A stretch of 64,000 nt of DNA from DASTFP01 sp963816855 (GTDB lineage Bacteria > Verrucomicrobiota > Verrucomicrobiia > Chthoniobacterales > Terrimicrobiaceae), in assembly GCA_963816855.1 (NCBI GenBank), contig CAWFMA010000020.1, positions 1-64,000 of the forward strand. Reading direction: 5' to 3'. The notes beneath the pieces were generated by a model, which did not search any database, had not been told where the DNA came from, and worked only from the letters and a program-made list of their open reading frames with translations. Every line of letters starts with the position of its first letter. Within the stretch, counting starts at the first letter, position 1. Below are positions 26,731 to 36,373 of this stretch, piece by piece. The position numbers and the translations under genes are program-made.

Positions 26731-27569
26731 ATGCCCATTTATATGGACCGCCACTACATCGAAGGAGCAACTCGCCATACGATTGCCAATGCGCATGAAA
26801 AGGACTTAGCTATCCAAAGCAAGTACGGGTAAACTTCCTCACGTATTGGTTTGACGAGACACGCTGCACGGCTTTCTGCCTGGTGGAAGCCCCAACTAAA
26901 GAAGCGATCCAAAAAGCCCATGATGAGGCTCATGGGGCCGTGCCGAACGAGATCATTCAAGTGGATCCCACCGTGGTCGAGGCATTCTTGGGAAGAGTCA
27001 AGGACCCACCTCCCACAGACAACACCACTCCCACTGGGAATTACGTTCCCCGTGATGCAGCCCTGCGCGTGATCATGTTCACCGATCTGAAAGACTCGAC
27101 GGCAATGACCACCCGATTAGGCGAAGCGAAAGCCCTACACCTGTTACATATACACAATGCGTTTACACGCAATGCGTTGAGAGAGCATTCGGGCCGCGAA
27201 GTGAAGCACCTAGGAGATGGAATAATGGCCTCCTTCGCCTCCATCGTACAGGCTCTGGATTGCGCAATATCCATTCAAAAGACCCTTGCGTCGTTTAATT
27301 GCGAGAATGCCGAGACCCCATTGCACTTGCGGATTGGTCTCAGCGCAGGCGAACCGGTGGAAGACGATAACGATTTGTTTGGGGCGACCGTGCAGTTGGC
27401 GGCACGCCTGTGTTCACACGCTAAACCAGATCAGATCTTGGCGACTAAAGACGTCATCGAGCATTTTGGTGGAGAGATATCCTTATTTTCCCACTTGGGC
27501 CTTGTTATGCCTAAGGGTTTTGATCAGGCCATACCGGTCTATGAAGTTCATTGGCGAGGCTCGAACTAA
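26731..27569 (+). pseudogene. SCO4226-type nickel-binding domain fused to a class III adenylate/guanylate cyclase, one frameshift
   Basis: A strong ribosome site (AAGGAGA) precedes the ATG at 26731. The first 33 codons read PIYMDRHYIEGATRHTI and match the DUF4242/SCO4226 domain; a TAA then appears because one G is missing near 26829. The next frame continues that domain (FLTYWFDETRCTAFCLVEAP) and runs into a class III cyclase catalytic domain (MFTDLKDST with the first metal Asp, KHLGDGIMASF with the second, then a GLSAGEP turn). The cyclase part alone is open from 26883 (228 residues). It would make cAMP or cGMP in response to a ligand held by the N domain. Possibly a sequencing error rather than decay. 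Confidence 0.7.
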
Positions 27570-28019
27570 AAAGCGCCGTGCCCCAGCACCTCTTGCAACC
27601 GATGCCCGCGCCCGGGGTAGATAAATAGTTATGTTAGTGCGCCCGGTGACAGATAGAACCCAGAGCTCCGAGAGCAGAAGTGGCGCAACGATATTTTTGT
27701 GGTCGGATCGGAATGCCCAAAGTCAAGTTCGTTCAAGCGCACCGTTTCCCAAGACGAAGCGTGCGTCGTTTTCCGTTTTCGTGTGCGGCTGCTTATTGTA
27801 TTTCCGTGAGTTCCCGCGCTGGACTAGCAGGCATAATCTCTTTGATGATTTTCGGATGCGTCAGCAAATCATCCGTAAGCGAGGCCCAGTGGCGTTTACA
27901 ACTGGAACGCCAACAGCAAAGGGCACGTGAAGCCGGTCGGATTGGCTATATTGGCAACGAGGGGCCACCCGCAAATTGAGGCGCTCGCTTCTGAAACGGA
28001 GTCGACTTTTTCTTTCTGC
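27570..28019. other. Stretch with at most one doubtful small lipoprotein frame
   Basis: 450 bases. A plus-strand frame from 27680 or 27713 to 27979 has a possible lipobox (SLMIFGC) followed by a charged tail, but the upstream part is too basic and cysteine-rich to be a normal signal peptide. Nothing else is supported. Confidence 0.3.
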
Positions 28020-29836
28020 GCACGATGAGCCTCGCTGATCAGGTGCCGGTTGGTATCGTGGCCGTATTGAGTTACGCGGTCCAGACGCTCGCAAAAGCTT
28101 GCCTTGTCGAGCTTGTCGTAGGTGATCTCCTCATAGGTGGCGTCGGGGAATGTCGTTCTCCTGAGCCTGTTGAGAACGTCGTAGGAGTGGTGAGCTTATA
28201 GCACTGGGTTCTCGTGCTCATCCGTCCTTTGAGCATCGTAGGTAAACTGGATCTGGTCAGCGGTTCCAGCGAGCGACGGATCGTTTTTCGTCAGATACCC
28301 TTGGGCATTGTAAGTATGGGCCGTTGTTTCGTTGAGAGGGTTCCTCGTTGTGAGCAACTGGCCCCGGGCATTCCAGGTCTTGGTCGTCGTCTTGCCGGTC
28401 GCGTCGTTCGAGCTGAGAGGCCGGTGCTGGGAGTTCCAGGTAAAGGAACCAATCGTCTTGTAGGCGCCGCCGTTCTTTTGCTGGACTTGGGTGACATCAA
28501 TGCCGTTCGCGGCGTATTCAGTGAGTGTCTCCCGGCCAAGGGGATCAACGGCGCGAGTGACATACGAGAGGGGGCGTTGCGCTCATACTGCCAGAGCTGG
28601 GTCGTGCTATCCTCGATCACCGGCGATCTTGCTGGGTTGGTCGCTGGTTCCCGTAATGCCAGGCCACGGGTCACCGGAATAATTATACCACTCCCTGTTC
28701 TCCAACGGTTCCTTCATGCTCTCGAGGACCCCCGAGGTCGCATTCATGTTATAGCTATGCAAAGTGGTCGATGGTCGCCTTGGTGTAGTCCCCCACCGCT
28801 TCCAGCATCTTTTTCTTGTCCCAATAGAAGGTATTGCGGACGTTCAGAAACCAGTTGAAGGTCCGGAACAAGACTTGTTGGGAGCCAACAATGTTACTGC
28901 AAAAGGGCGGACGAGCGCCTCAGGCTCATTGTTGATTCCAGGCGCAGCTTCCTTGCTTTGCACGCGCTCCTTGCCTCCGAGCGGATCGGTCACCTCGATC
29001 CACCTGTCCACCGCGCTGGATTGGCTGCGGGCGAAGGCGGTTGTTCCGTAGGGAGTGGTCATCGAGGCAACGATGTCTCCGGTCTGGTAGCCAATGTGCT
29101 ATTGCATGCCGATCGCGTCGGTAATGGTTACCAGCTGGCCGCTGCCATTGTAGCTGAAGGTTGCCTGGCGCCCGAGGGGATCCACCACGCGCGAAACCTT
29201 GTAGATGTCCCCGGGGACTTCGCAATAAAATGTCGTCACCCGCCGGATCGACAACCTGGCTCAGCCAGAAGACCCTTGGCCCGGCGGATCGGGGCTTACC
29301 AAGGCATCATAGATCGGGCAGCAGGCGCTCCCAGCGGGTTGGAGACACCTTCTGAAGGCGCGAATGCGACTTCAGATGGATAGCCTCCGGGCTATTTTTA
29401 TCATGCTCTTCCAATCCGCCGCCTGCCAGGGCCACCTTGGCCAGGTGCGTCCCGTCAATCCTTATACAGCCATTCCAGTTGTGCGTCCATTGGCGCCCGA
29501 AATTGGTGTAATTGAGATTGGCGGGCTGGACGGTTTCCCGCTCGTTGCAACTGACCCTCAGCGCTACCTTCGCCCCGAAGGGCGGATCATATCCCCGCGG
29601 GGCATCCTCCAGGTGCAGGCTCACCATCATCGTGTGGATCGTGTAATCGGCCATTCCGCACCCCGGCTCGTTGGGAGGAACTTGAATGGTCACCGGTAGT
29701 AACCTGGTTTTCCTGCACCGTCACAACCTGGCCTCAGCCGAAGACTTTCGAGCCTTCGGAGGCCGAAACCACACGGAAGCCTGGCGGCAATTCCGTGGAG
29801 GGAGCCTGAAAATACCCGCTCGCCTCGGCGCGGATG
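28020..29836 (-). pseudogene. RHS/YD-repeat protein, decayed
   Basis: Fragments in many frames. From high to low coordinates: a segment ending in PPGFRVVSAS; 29693-29310 with VPPNEPGCGMADYTIHTMM and NYTNFGRQWTHNW, the characteristic N-terminal block of bacterial RHS proteins; then AVDRWIEVTDPLGG; then EWYNYSGDPWPGITGTSDQ, YAANGIDVTQVQQKN, TWNSQHRPLSS, TWNARGQLLTT and TYNAQGYL, all YD-repeat style; and ITYDKLDKASFCERLDRV. A full protein would be well over 1500 residues; this is a compacted ruin without its C-terminal toxin or core. RHS proteins are secreted polymorphic toxins or surface proteins. Confidence 0.75.
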
Positions 29837-30249
29837 GCTTTCTCGCTCACGGAATTGTCAAATCCGAACGTTCGATCCTTCACTCGATACTTTCCGGTTA
29901 GTCCTTGCTAACCAGTTTGGGTTTCGTGGCGACCGGACTCCATGGTTGACCTTGATACGAGCTTCCTCATGATCGACAGCTCCGATCAAATCGGCACCCG
30001 AACGGCCGACAACGGAACCTCACGATTATCGAGAACGCTGGGCGCTCGTTCGTCCACGGTTGGGACCTTTTCACACAGGTTGATGTCGTTAAAGTTGCCT
30101 TTTAGAGGCGATCATCCAAGGAACGGCTCGCTTGGGATGCGCCCGGAACGAGCTTCCCGAGGAATTTTGGAAGGAACCGCATCACGGATACCGGCTGCAG
30201 TTCGCGAAAGACGGTTGACCTTTCCGCTAAAGAGACGAAGTCCTCAGGA
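29837..30249. other. Intergenic, right edge of the graveyard
   Basis: About 410 bases without a convincing gene. Core genes resume at 30250 with the lipid kinase, whose promoter must lie here. Confidence 0.4.
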
Positions 30250-31188
30250 ATGCCGGGAGGTCTCCTCATTCACAACCTCAAATCGGGATCGCTGGATGCG
30301 GAACTTCTTGAAAAGCTCACCGCGGCGCTTGGTGGACCGGTATCTGCCGACATCGAGGAACTTGGCGAAGCGGACAACGCCTTGAACCGCGCCCGGGAGA
30401 ATCATTGCGATTGGGTCGCCGTAGCCGGAGGGGACGGCACGGTCGAGCAGGTGGCCTCCACCCTCATCGGCGCGACGGTTCCGTTGGGGATCGTCCCGGT
30501 GGGAACATTTAACAATTTTGCCAGGAGCCTCGATCTTCCGATGGACTGGATGGAAGCTTGCCAGGTCATTCTCGCGGGAAACGCGAGTCCGATTGACGTG
30601 GGCTTTGCGAATGGAAAGCCCTTCTTTGAGTGTCTCGGGTCCGGCCTGGATGCGGCGCTGTATCCTCTCAGCGAGGAAATCAAGTCGGGGCGGATCGGCC
30701 GGTTGGCCGATTTCCTGCGCCGTGCCTACCGATATCAACGGCAAAGGTTTGTGCTCACGCTAGACCGACCGCCGCCAGACGCGCTGGCGCGGATCTCAGC
30801 CAACGAGAGCCATCGCCTCAGGGAAGCGCTGATGCGAAAGCGAAACTCTTGTGTTTCGATCTCTGCCTTGATGCTCGTCGTCTCCAACGGGCCTTATTTC
30901 GGGATGAATTTCACCGTAGCCCCGGAGCAGCGAATGGACGACGGGCTCCTTACGGTTTCGGTTTTCAGCCGCTACAGCAAACTTCAGCTCTGGTGGCATT
31001 TCGCCTCCATTGCGTTTGGAAGGCGCGAGTACCGGCCAAAATCCATCGCTCTTCGCGTAGGCAGGCTGGAAATCAACGGCCCGCGAAAATTGCCTGTCCA
31101 CCTCGATGGCTCTCCGCAGAAAGACTTTTGGCCGGTGAAAGTGGAATGCCGCAAAGGAGTGCTGCCTGTTTTTCGCGGCAGCCGCTGA
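30250..31188 (+). CDS. Diacylglycerol/lipid kinase family protein (YegS-like)
   Basis: 312 residues. The DAGK catalytic motif AVAGGDGTVEQ and GIVPVGTFNNFARSL bind ATP and the lipid; the C domain carries the acidic SNGPYFGMNF block. It phosphorylates diacylglycerol or a related lipid at the inner membrane face; there are no membrane helices. Convergent with the SPFH gene, with only eight bases between the stops. Confidence 0.85.
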   Translation: MPGGLLIHNLKSGSLDAELLEKLTAALGGPVSADIEELGEADNALNRARENHCDWVAVAGGDGTVEQVASTLIGATVPLGIVPVGTFNNFARSLDLPMDWMEACQVILAGNASPIDVGFANGKPFFECLGSGLDAALYPLSEEIKSGRIGRLADFLRRAYRYQRQRFVLTLDRPPPDALARISANESHRLREALMRKRNSCVSISALMLVVSNGPYFGMNFTVAPEQRMDDGLLTVSVFSRYSKLQLWWHFASIAFGRREYRPKSIALRVGRLEINGPRKLPVHLDGSPQKDFWPVKVECRKGVLPVFRGSR

Positions 31189-31196
31189 CCTCGGAT

Positions 31197-32081
31197 TTAT
31201 CTTCCCGTCTTCTGCTCGACCTCCGAGCCGATGTTCAGGAAGGGAACTGCTTGGCTTCCGTTGACGCGCGGCAATACGCCGTCCCATTTTTCGACTGTTC
31301 GGAGCTGGATCAGCTCGGGGCTGTCTTTCAGCGCATCCGCTTCGCGCCGAATGGCATCCGCTCTCGCCTTGGACTGCACCTCGGTCGAATAGGCCTCCGC
31401 ATCCGCGGACAACTGTCGCTCCGCTGCGGCGGCTTCGGCTTGCGTGACTCGTTTAAGCTTTTCGTTTTTGGCCTGCAATGCCTGTTGTTCCGCCTGCACC
31501 TTGGCCTCGATGGCGCGATTGAACTCCGGTGAAAAGTTAAAATCCGTGATCGCCAAATTGGCGATCGTGATCGCGTTCTCGATTCCCTTCTCCCGAAGTG
31601 TGTTGTTGAGATATGAGACGAGACTTTGCTGGATTTGCTGCTTAACCAGTTCGCGCTTGGTCACCAGCTCTTCCGCCGTGAATTTTGCGGTGACCGATTT
31701 TACGCATTCCTGGATGGCAGGCTCGACCAGGGTAGCGGAAACCTTTGCAAGATTTCCGATCCGTTGATACGTCAGCGGGGCCATTTCCCCGTTCATCGAA
31801 TACTGCGTGGTCACTTGGGTGCTCACGGTCTGCAAATCCCTGGAAGCCGCGCTGGCTTGAGCGTGGCTGGCGGTAAGCCGGATATCGATCTGCTCGACCT
31901 GATCGATGAAAGGCTTCTTCACGTGAAAACCTTCCCTCAGTGAATCGGGTTGGATCGCTCCCAAGGATTTCAAGACTCCGACGTGGCCGGCTTCAACAAT
32001 CACGCCCACGCTCATAAGGACGACGACCAGCGCGATGGCCAGTAGGACGATAGGAATAACGGCTTTGAGGGCTGGATTCAT
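31197..32081 (-). CDS. Prohibitin-like SPFH-domain membrane protein
   Basis: 294 residues. One N-terminal membrane helix (residues 8-30), then an SPFH/band-7 domain (VEAGHVGVLKSLGAI to ITDFNFSPEFNRAIEAK) and a C-terminal Ala/Glu coiled coil typical of prohibitins. It probably forms ring-shaped assemblies on the inner membrane that scaffold proteases or lipid domains. Divergent from kdsA across 229 bases that must carry both promoters. Confidence 0.88.
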   Translation of the reverse strand: MNPALKAVIPIVLLAIALVVVLMSVGVIVEAGHVGVLKSLGAIQPDSLREGFHVKKPFIDQVEQIDIRLTASHAQASAASRDLQTVSTQVTTQYSMNGEMAPLTYQRIGNLAKVSATLVEPAIQECVKSVTAKFTAEELVTKRELVKQQIQQSLVSYLNNTLREKGIENAITIANLAITDFNFSPEFNRAIEAKVQAEQQALQAKNEKLKRVTQAEAAAAERQLSADAEAYSTEVQSKARADAIRREADALKDSPELIQLRTVEKWDGVLPRVNGSQAVPFLNIGSEVEQKTGR

Positions 32082-32310
32082 GGATTTTTAGCGATCTTTG
32101 CTTCCGGAGCCGCACCGCTGAAAGTAGCGACGGCATGCCCCCTTCCGCACGAGAAGCCCCTCTGTCGAATAGCGCTCACGAACCGCAGATGGAAGCCGGA
32201 GCAGACGGTCCGCGCAAGAGGAAAACCCATTTGCGAAGCATGCCCCACGGACATCTGCCGGGGCAATTCAAAGTCTTGGCGGCCCGGCGGATCGCCTTTA
32301 GGTTATCTCG

Positions 32311-33132
32311 ATGCCCCGTCGCAGCGTAAAAATCGGCCGTAATCTCCTCGGAGGAAAGAAGCTCCTTTTCATTTTGGGACCCTGCGTGATTGAGAGCCGT
32401 CCCTTTACTAGGCGGATGGCCCGGAAGCTGAAAAAGATCTGCAACGATCTAGGCGCCCAGTTTGTTTTCAAGGCCTCCTACGACAAGGCGAACCGAACTT
32501 CCGTAAGCTCCTTTCGCGGAACGACTGTCCGTGACGGCTGCGAATTGCTGGGGGAAATCGGCGTCGAACTGGGCATCTCCGTCACCACGGATGTCCACTC
32601 CCCGCAGGAGGTGGAGATTGCCGCGCAATACATCGACGTTCTTCAGATTCCGGCCTTTCTCTGCCGGCAAACAGACCTGATTCTCGCAGCCGGAGCCAGC
32701 GGCCGCGTCGTCAATGTAAAGAAAGGTCAATTTCTTGCCCCCTGGGACGTGAAAAACATAGCGGTAAAATTGCAAACCGCCGGCTGTCGTGCGTTCTTCT
32801 TCACCGAGCGCGGCACCACTTTCGGTTACAATAACCTTGTGGCGGACATGCGCTCGATTTATTGGATGCAACAATCTCGCTTTCAGGTAGTCTTCGACGC
32901 AACGCACTCTGTGCAACGTCCGGGAGGAGCGGGTGACCGAACCGGCGGCGACGGCGAGATGGCTCCCTTACTGGCACGCGCCGCGGTCGGCGCCGGCTGC
33001 GATGGCGTTTTTATCGAGACCCACGAGAACCCGGCAAAAGCTCTTTCAGATGGTCCAAACCAGATCCCTCTTCGTGCTCTTCCAAGTCTCCTCAACCAAC
33101 TCAATCGCATCCGCGGCGAAGTTCTTGCTTAG
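32311..33132 (+). CDS. kdsA: 3-deoxy-8-phosphooctulonate synthase
   Basis: 273 residues. Motifs of the class: LGPCVIESR, FKASYDKANRTS, TDVHSPQEV, IPAFLCRQTDL and the C-terminal DGVFIETHENP. It condenses phosphoenolpyruvate with arabinose 5-phosphate to make Kdo-8-phosphate for LPS inner core. It heads a tightly overlapping cluster with the LPS export genes. Its 3' end overlaps the start of the LptC-like gene by up to 83 bases. Confidence 0.95.
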   Translation: MPRRSVKIGRNLLGGKKLLFILGPCVIESRPFTRRMARKLKKICNDLGAQFVFKASYDKANRTSVSSFRGTTVRDGCELLGEIGVELGISVTTDVHSPQEVEIAAQYIDVLQIPAFLCRQTDLILAAGASGRVVNVKKGQFLAPWDVKNIAVKLQTAGCRAFFFTERGTTFGYNNLVADMRSIYWMQQSRFQVVFDATHSVQRPGGAGDRTGGDGEMAPLLARAAVGAGCDGVFIETHENPAKALSDGPNQIPLRALPSLLNQLNRIRGEVLA

Positions 33133-33643
33133 GCTGGTGGTCGCGCTCGCGCTGTGCGGTTCTTCGCTCGCCGCCCAGTCCGTCGCCACGCCCGCTGCCA
33201 AGGAGGCGGCATCAGCCGGGAAAGCCAAAAAAAGCAAAGCGGAATCAAAGGAGGCGGCAGACAACCAGGACATCGACATCCCGGTGCCCGACGGCGTTCC
33301 CGTCAAGGGAATCAAAGTCCCCTCGTATTCCGCCGAGGGTAAGCTCGTGATGATGCTGGACGCCGAGCAGGCCCGCAAACTCAACGCGGATCAAATTGAG
33401 TTTGAAAACCTTAAAATCGACGCGTATTCCGACGATGATAAGAAAATTTATGTTGAACTGCCGCGATCGGTTTTTAGCTTAACGACACGTATTCTTACGA
33501 GCGAGAGCCGTGTGTTGATCCGCCGGGAGGATTTTGAACTTGTCGGTGATGGGGGCGAGTTCTACACCAAAACCCGTTTCGCGAAAATTCTCGGCAACGT
33601 GAAAATGACAATCTTCGGCACAGAGAATTTCGACCAACCATGA
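33050..33643 (+). CDS. lptC: LptC-like LPS export periplasmic protein
   Basis: About 197 residues from the ATG at 33050; a TTG at 33125 that overlaps the kdsA stop is an alternative. A hydrophobic anchor (KFLLRLVVALALCGSSLAA) is followed by an Ala/Lys-rich linker and an LptC-type beta domain (KGIKVPSYSAEGKLVM, then FELVGDGGEFY). LptC takes LPS from the LptBFG transporter to LptA. The assignment rests on weak motifs plus position between kdsA and the LptA-like gene. Confidence 0.7.
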   Translation: MVQTRSLFVLFQVSSTNSIASAAKFLLRLVVALALCGSSLAAQSVATPAAKEAASAGKAKKSKAESKEAADNQDIDIPVPDGVPVKGIKVPSYSAEGKLVMMLDAEQARKLNADQIEFENLKIDAYSDDDKKIYVELPRSVFSLTTRILTSESRVLIRREDFELVGDGGEFYTKTRFAKILGNVKMTIFGTENFDQP

Positions 33644-34242
33644 ATCGCCTGATTCCCGCCGTCCTCTTCTTCTTCATTGCAGGTGGCTGGCCTCTTTGTG
33701 CCGCGCCGCCAAACGAAAAACCCAGCATGAACCCGGAGAAGACCGCCGGCAGCCCGGGAGACACGAAGGATCCCCTTGGAGTCAAAGGGTTGACCAAGGA
33801 CCGGCCAAAGGATGCCAAAACCGAAATCACTTCAAAGAAGCAGGCCACGTTCGACAACGTGAGCAGTGTGGCGGAATTCGAGGGCAGCGTCGTGGTCAAG
33901 GATCCCCAATTCACGATGTTCTGTGATCAGCTTCGGGTGACCATGAACAAGGAGCGCAAGGGGCTTCAACTGGTGGAGGCGTTTGGAAACGTCATCATCG
34001 TTCAGGACAACACCGACGAGTCCGGCAAGAAGATCAAGTCCACCGGGCGCTCCGGAAAGGCCGTCTATGAGCCGGTGTCCGGGGACGTCACGCTCACCGT
34101 CTGGCCTTCGGTTCAACACGACATCAACATGCAGGTCGCCACTGAGCAGGGAACCGTCATGATCTTGAATCGCGGGGGGAAGATGACTACCAAAGGCGGA
34201 AGCCGAACGGTGATCGTGGACAACGGCCAGGAACAAAATTAA
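33640..34242 (+). CDS. lptA: LptA/OstA-like LPS bridge protein
   Basis: 200 residues with a signal peptide (about residues 1-22) and an OstA-type beta-jellyroll: VAEFEGSVVVKDPQFTMFCDQL, then GNVIIVQD and GKAVYEPVSGDVTLT. It should span the periplasm and carry LPS to the outer membrane. Overlaps lptC and lptB by a few bases (ATGA and TAATG), so all are co-translated. Confidence 0.8.
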   Translation: MNRLIPAVLFFFIAGGWPLCAAPPNEKPSMNPEKTAGSPGDTKDPLGVKGLTKDRPKDAKTEITSKKQATFDNVSSVAEFEGSVVVKDPQFTMFCDQLRVTMNKERKGLQLVEAFGNVIIVQDNTDESGKKIKSTGRSGKAVYEPVSGDVTLTVWPSVQHDINMQVATEQGTVMILNRGGKMTTKGGSRTVIVDNGQEQN

Positions 34243-35018
34243 TGAGCATCGCGCCGGCTCCCTCGCCTCTTCCCGCAACCTTGGTGCAAGACCATAAGCC
34301 TCTTCTCACCACCGACAAGCTCGCTAAGATCTACGGCGGGCGGACGGTGGTGAATGGCGTGGATATCAACGTGAAACGCGGCGAAATCGTCGGCCTCCTC
34401 GGGCCCAATGGCGCCGGCAAGACCACGACGTTTTACATGATCGTCGGCCTGATTCGGCCGAACAGCGGCCGCGTAATTTTCGAGGATCGGGATGTCACGG
34501 AGATGGCGATGTATCGGCGCGCACGCGAAGGAATGGGCTACCTGCCGCAGGAGGAATCGATATTTCGAAAGCTCACCGTCCATGAAAACATCATGGCCAT
34601 CCTGGAAACGACAAAACTCGGCAAGCAGGCTCGAAAACACCGCTGCGAGGAGCTTCTGACTCAATTCGGCATCGAACATCTCGCGAAAAACCTGGCGCTG
34701 ACGCTTTCCGGCGGCGAAAAACGCCGCCTGACGATCGCCCGCTCACTGGTGACCTCTCCCTCCCTCCTGATGCTTGATGAGCCGTTCAGCGGGGTCGATC
34801 CAATCGCCGTCTACGACGTTCAACAGATCATTCAGGATCTGCGCACACAGGGCCTTGCCATCCTGATCACCGATCACAACGTCCGGGAAACCCTCAATAT
34901 CGTGGATCGTGCCTACTTGATATTCGAAGGCCGCGTGGAAAGTCAGGGCACCAAAGACTTCCTTCTTAACGACCCGATCAGCCGCAAACTTTACCTTGGT
35001 GAGAATTTTCAGATGTGA
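34242..35018 (+). CDS. lptB: LPS export ABC transporter ATP-binding protein
   Basis: 258 residues. Walker A GPNGAGKTT, Q loop LPQEESIF, ABC signature LSGGEKRR, Walker B LLMLDEPFSGVDP and the switch histidine ITDHNVRE, all in LptB spelling. An 18-residue N-terminal extension precedes the family start. It powers extraction of LPS from the inner membrane with LptFG, which are not in this window. Confidence 0.95.
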   Translation: MSIAPAPSPLPATLVQDHKPLLTTDKLAKIYGGRTVVNGVDINVKRGEIVGLLGPNGAGKTTTFYMIVGLIRPNSGRVIFEDRDVTEMAMYRRAREGMGYLPQEESIFRKLTVHENIMAILETTKLGKQARKHRCEELLTQFGIEHLAKNLALTLSGGEKRRLTIARSLVTSPSLLMLDEPFSGVDPIAVYDVQQIIQDLRTQGLAILITDHNVRETLNIVDRAYLIFEGRVESQGTKDFLLNDPISRKLYLGENFQM

Positions 35019-35989
35019 CCCCGATGTCGACGGCCGCAGCTCACCGAGTTCCGCATATCACTGTCGGACACTTCTATGCCAATCACGCGGAAACACTGGG
35101 CTTGCGTCTCGAAGGTGCCTCCCGGGGCCTCAACAGGAAGATTCGCGAACCAACGATCAACCGTCCGGGCCTGGCCTTGACCGGATTTTACAACTATTTT
35201 GCAGGCAAGCGAATCCAGGTATTCGGCGCCGCCGAGCTCAGCTATCTTCGCAGTCTGGGGAGTTCGATCCAGAAGGAAAAACTCACCCAGCTCTGCTCTC
35301 GCAATTTCCCCTGCCTGGTCATCGCGCGCAATTCCCAGACTCCGAGCGTCCTCCTCGATATCGCCTCGCAATTCGAGACGCCGGTCTTTCGAACCCACAT
35401 GATAACCATGAAGTTCATCAACGCGGCCACGATCGCGCTCGAATTCGATTTCGCTCCGTCCACGCAGGAGTATGGGAGCATGGTGGATATCCAGGGAATC
35501 GGCACCCTCATCCGGGGGGCGAGCGGCATCGGCAAGAGCGAATGCGTGCTCTCCCTGATCGAGCGTGGGTATAGCCTGGTGAGCGACGATATCACCCGGA
35601 TCCGCTCGATCGAGGGCCGGGAACTCCTCGGGATGTCCGCCGACATTACCCGATTTCACATGGAAGTCCGAGGCATCGGAGTCATCAACATCAGCTCGAT
35701 TTTCGGTGTCGGAAGCGTCCGAAGCGAGAAACGGCTCGATTTTGTCTTGACCCTTAAGGACTGGGACGAGTTGGAGAATGTGGATCGAATCGGCCTGGAT
35801 CGCGAGTTTTACGAGATTCTCGGGATCAAGGTTCCCCACGTGATTATCCCCGTCAAGAAGGGCCGCGACCTTGGCCGGTTGGTCGAAGTCGCCGCTCTTG
35901 ACCAGAAACTAAAGAGCATGGGACAAAACAGCGCAGTTGAATTTAATCAGCGTTTGCTGCAAATGATGAGTGAACGACGTATCAGATAA
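35015..35989 (+). CDS. hprK: HPr kinase/phosphorylase
   Basis: 324 residues from the GTG at 35015 overlapping the lptB stop; an ATG at 35024 is an alternative. The N domain precedes a P-loop kinase domain with GASGIGKSE, SDDITRI, and the family signature VRGIGVINISSIFG, then the C-terminal helix with VPVKKGRDLG style. It phosphorylates HPr on serine with ATP or pyrophosphate and reverses it. Directly followed by its substrate gene. Confidence 0.93.
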   Translation: MTPMSTAAAHRVPHITVGHFYANHAETLGLRLEGASRGLNRKIREPTINRPGLALTGFYNYFAGKRIQVFGAAELSYLRSLGSSIQKEKLTQLCSRNFPCLVIARNSQTPSVLLDIASQFETPVFRTHMITMKFINAATIALEFDFAPSTQEYGSMVDIQGIGTLIRGASGIGKSECVLSLIERGYSLVSDDITRIRSIEGRELLGMSADITRFHMEVRGIGVINISSIFGVGSVRSEKRLDFVLTLKDWDELENVDRIGLDREFYEILGIKVPHVIIPVKKGRDLGRLVEVAALDQKLKSMGQNSAVEFNQRLLQMMSERRIR

Positions 35990-36297
35990 TGGGTCTCCTC
36001 TCCCGAAAAAAACCAACTGACGACGTTCTCCGTTGCACCAAGGAGATCGTGATCCAGAACCGCAATGGCCTTCATGCGCGTCCCGCTGCCATGTTTGTCA
36101 AGATCTCGAGCCGCTTTCGAGCGGAGGTATGGGTCGAGAAGGACGGGGAGCGGGTCAATGGAAAGAGCATCATGGGCCTGATGATGCTGGCGGCGGGAAA
36201 GGGATCGAAGCTGCACCTAATTGCCGAGGGGGCTGATGCGGATAAGGCGATTGCGGAAATCGAGAATCTTGTTCAAACTCGTTTCGGCGAGGAATAA
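35989..36297 (+). CDS. ptsH: HPr phosphocarrier protein
   Basis: 102 residues with a 15-residue extension before the HPr fold. The enzyme I site is present as NRNGLHARPA (His-15 equivalent) and the HprK site as NGKSIMGLMML (Ser-46 equivalent). It can therefore be phosphorylated at both sites. No sugar-specific PTS permease is in the window, so a regulatory role is likely. Starts on the last base of the hprK stop. Confidence 0.92.
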   Translation: MGLLSRKKPTDDVLRCTKEIVIQNRNGLHARPAAMFVKISSRFRAEVWVEKDGERVNGKSIMGLMMLAAGKGSKLHLIAEGADADKAIAEIENLVQTRFGEE

Positions 36298-36373
36298 AGG
36301 CGAACGGACGTAAGGGGTTGACGGGCGGTTTTTTCCCGTTTCAAGCCCGAGGAAACATGTTACGCCTTACAGG

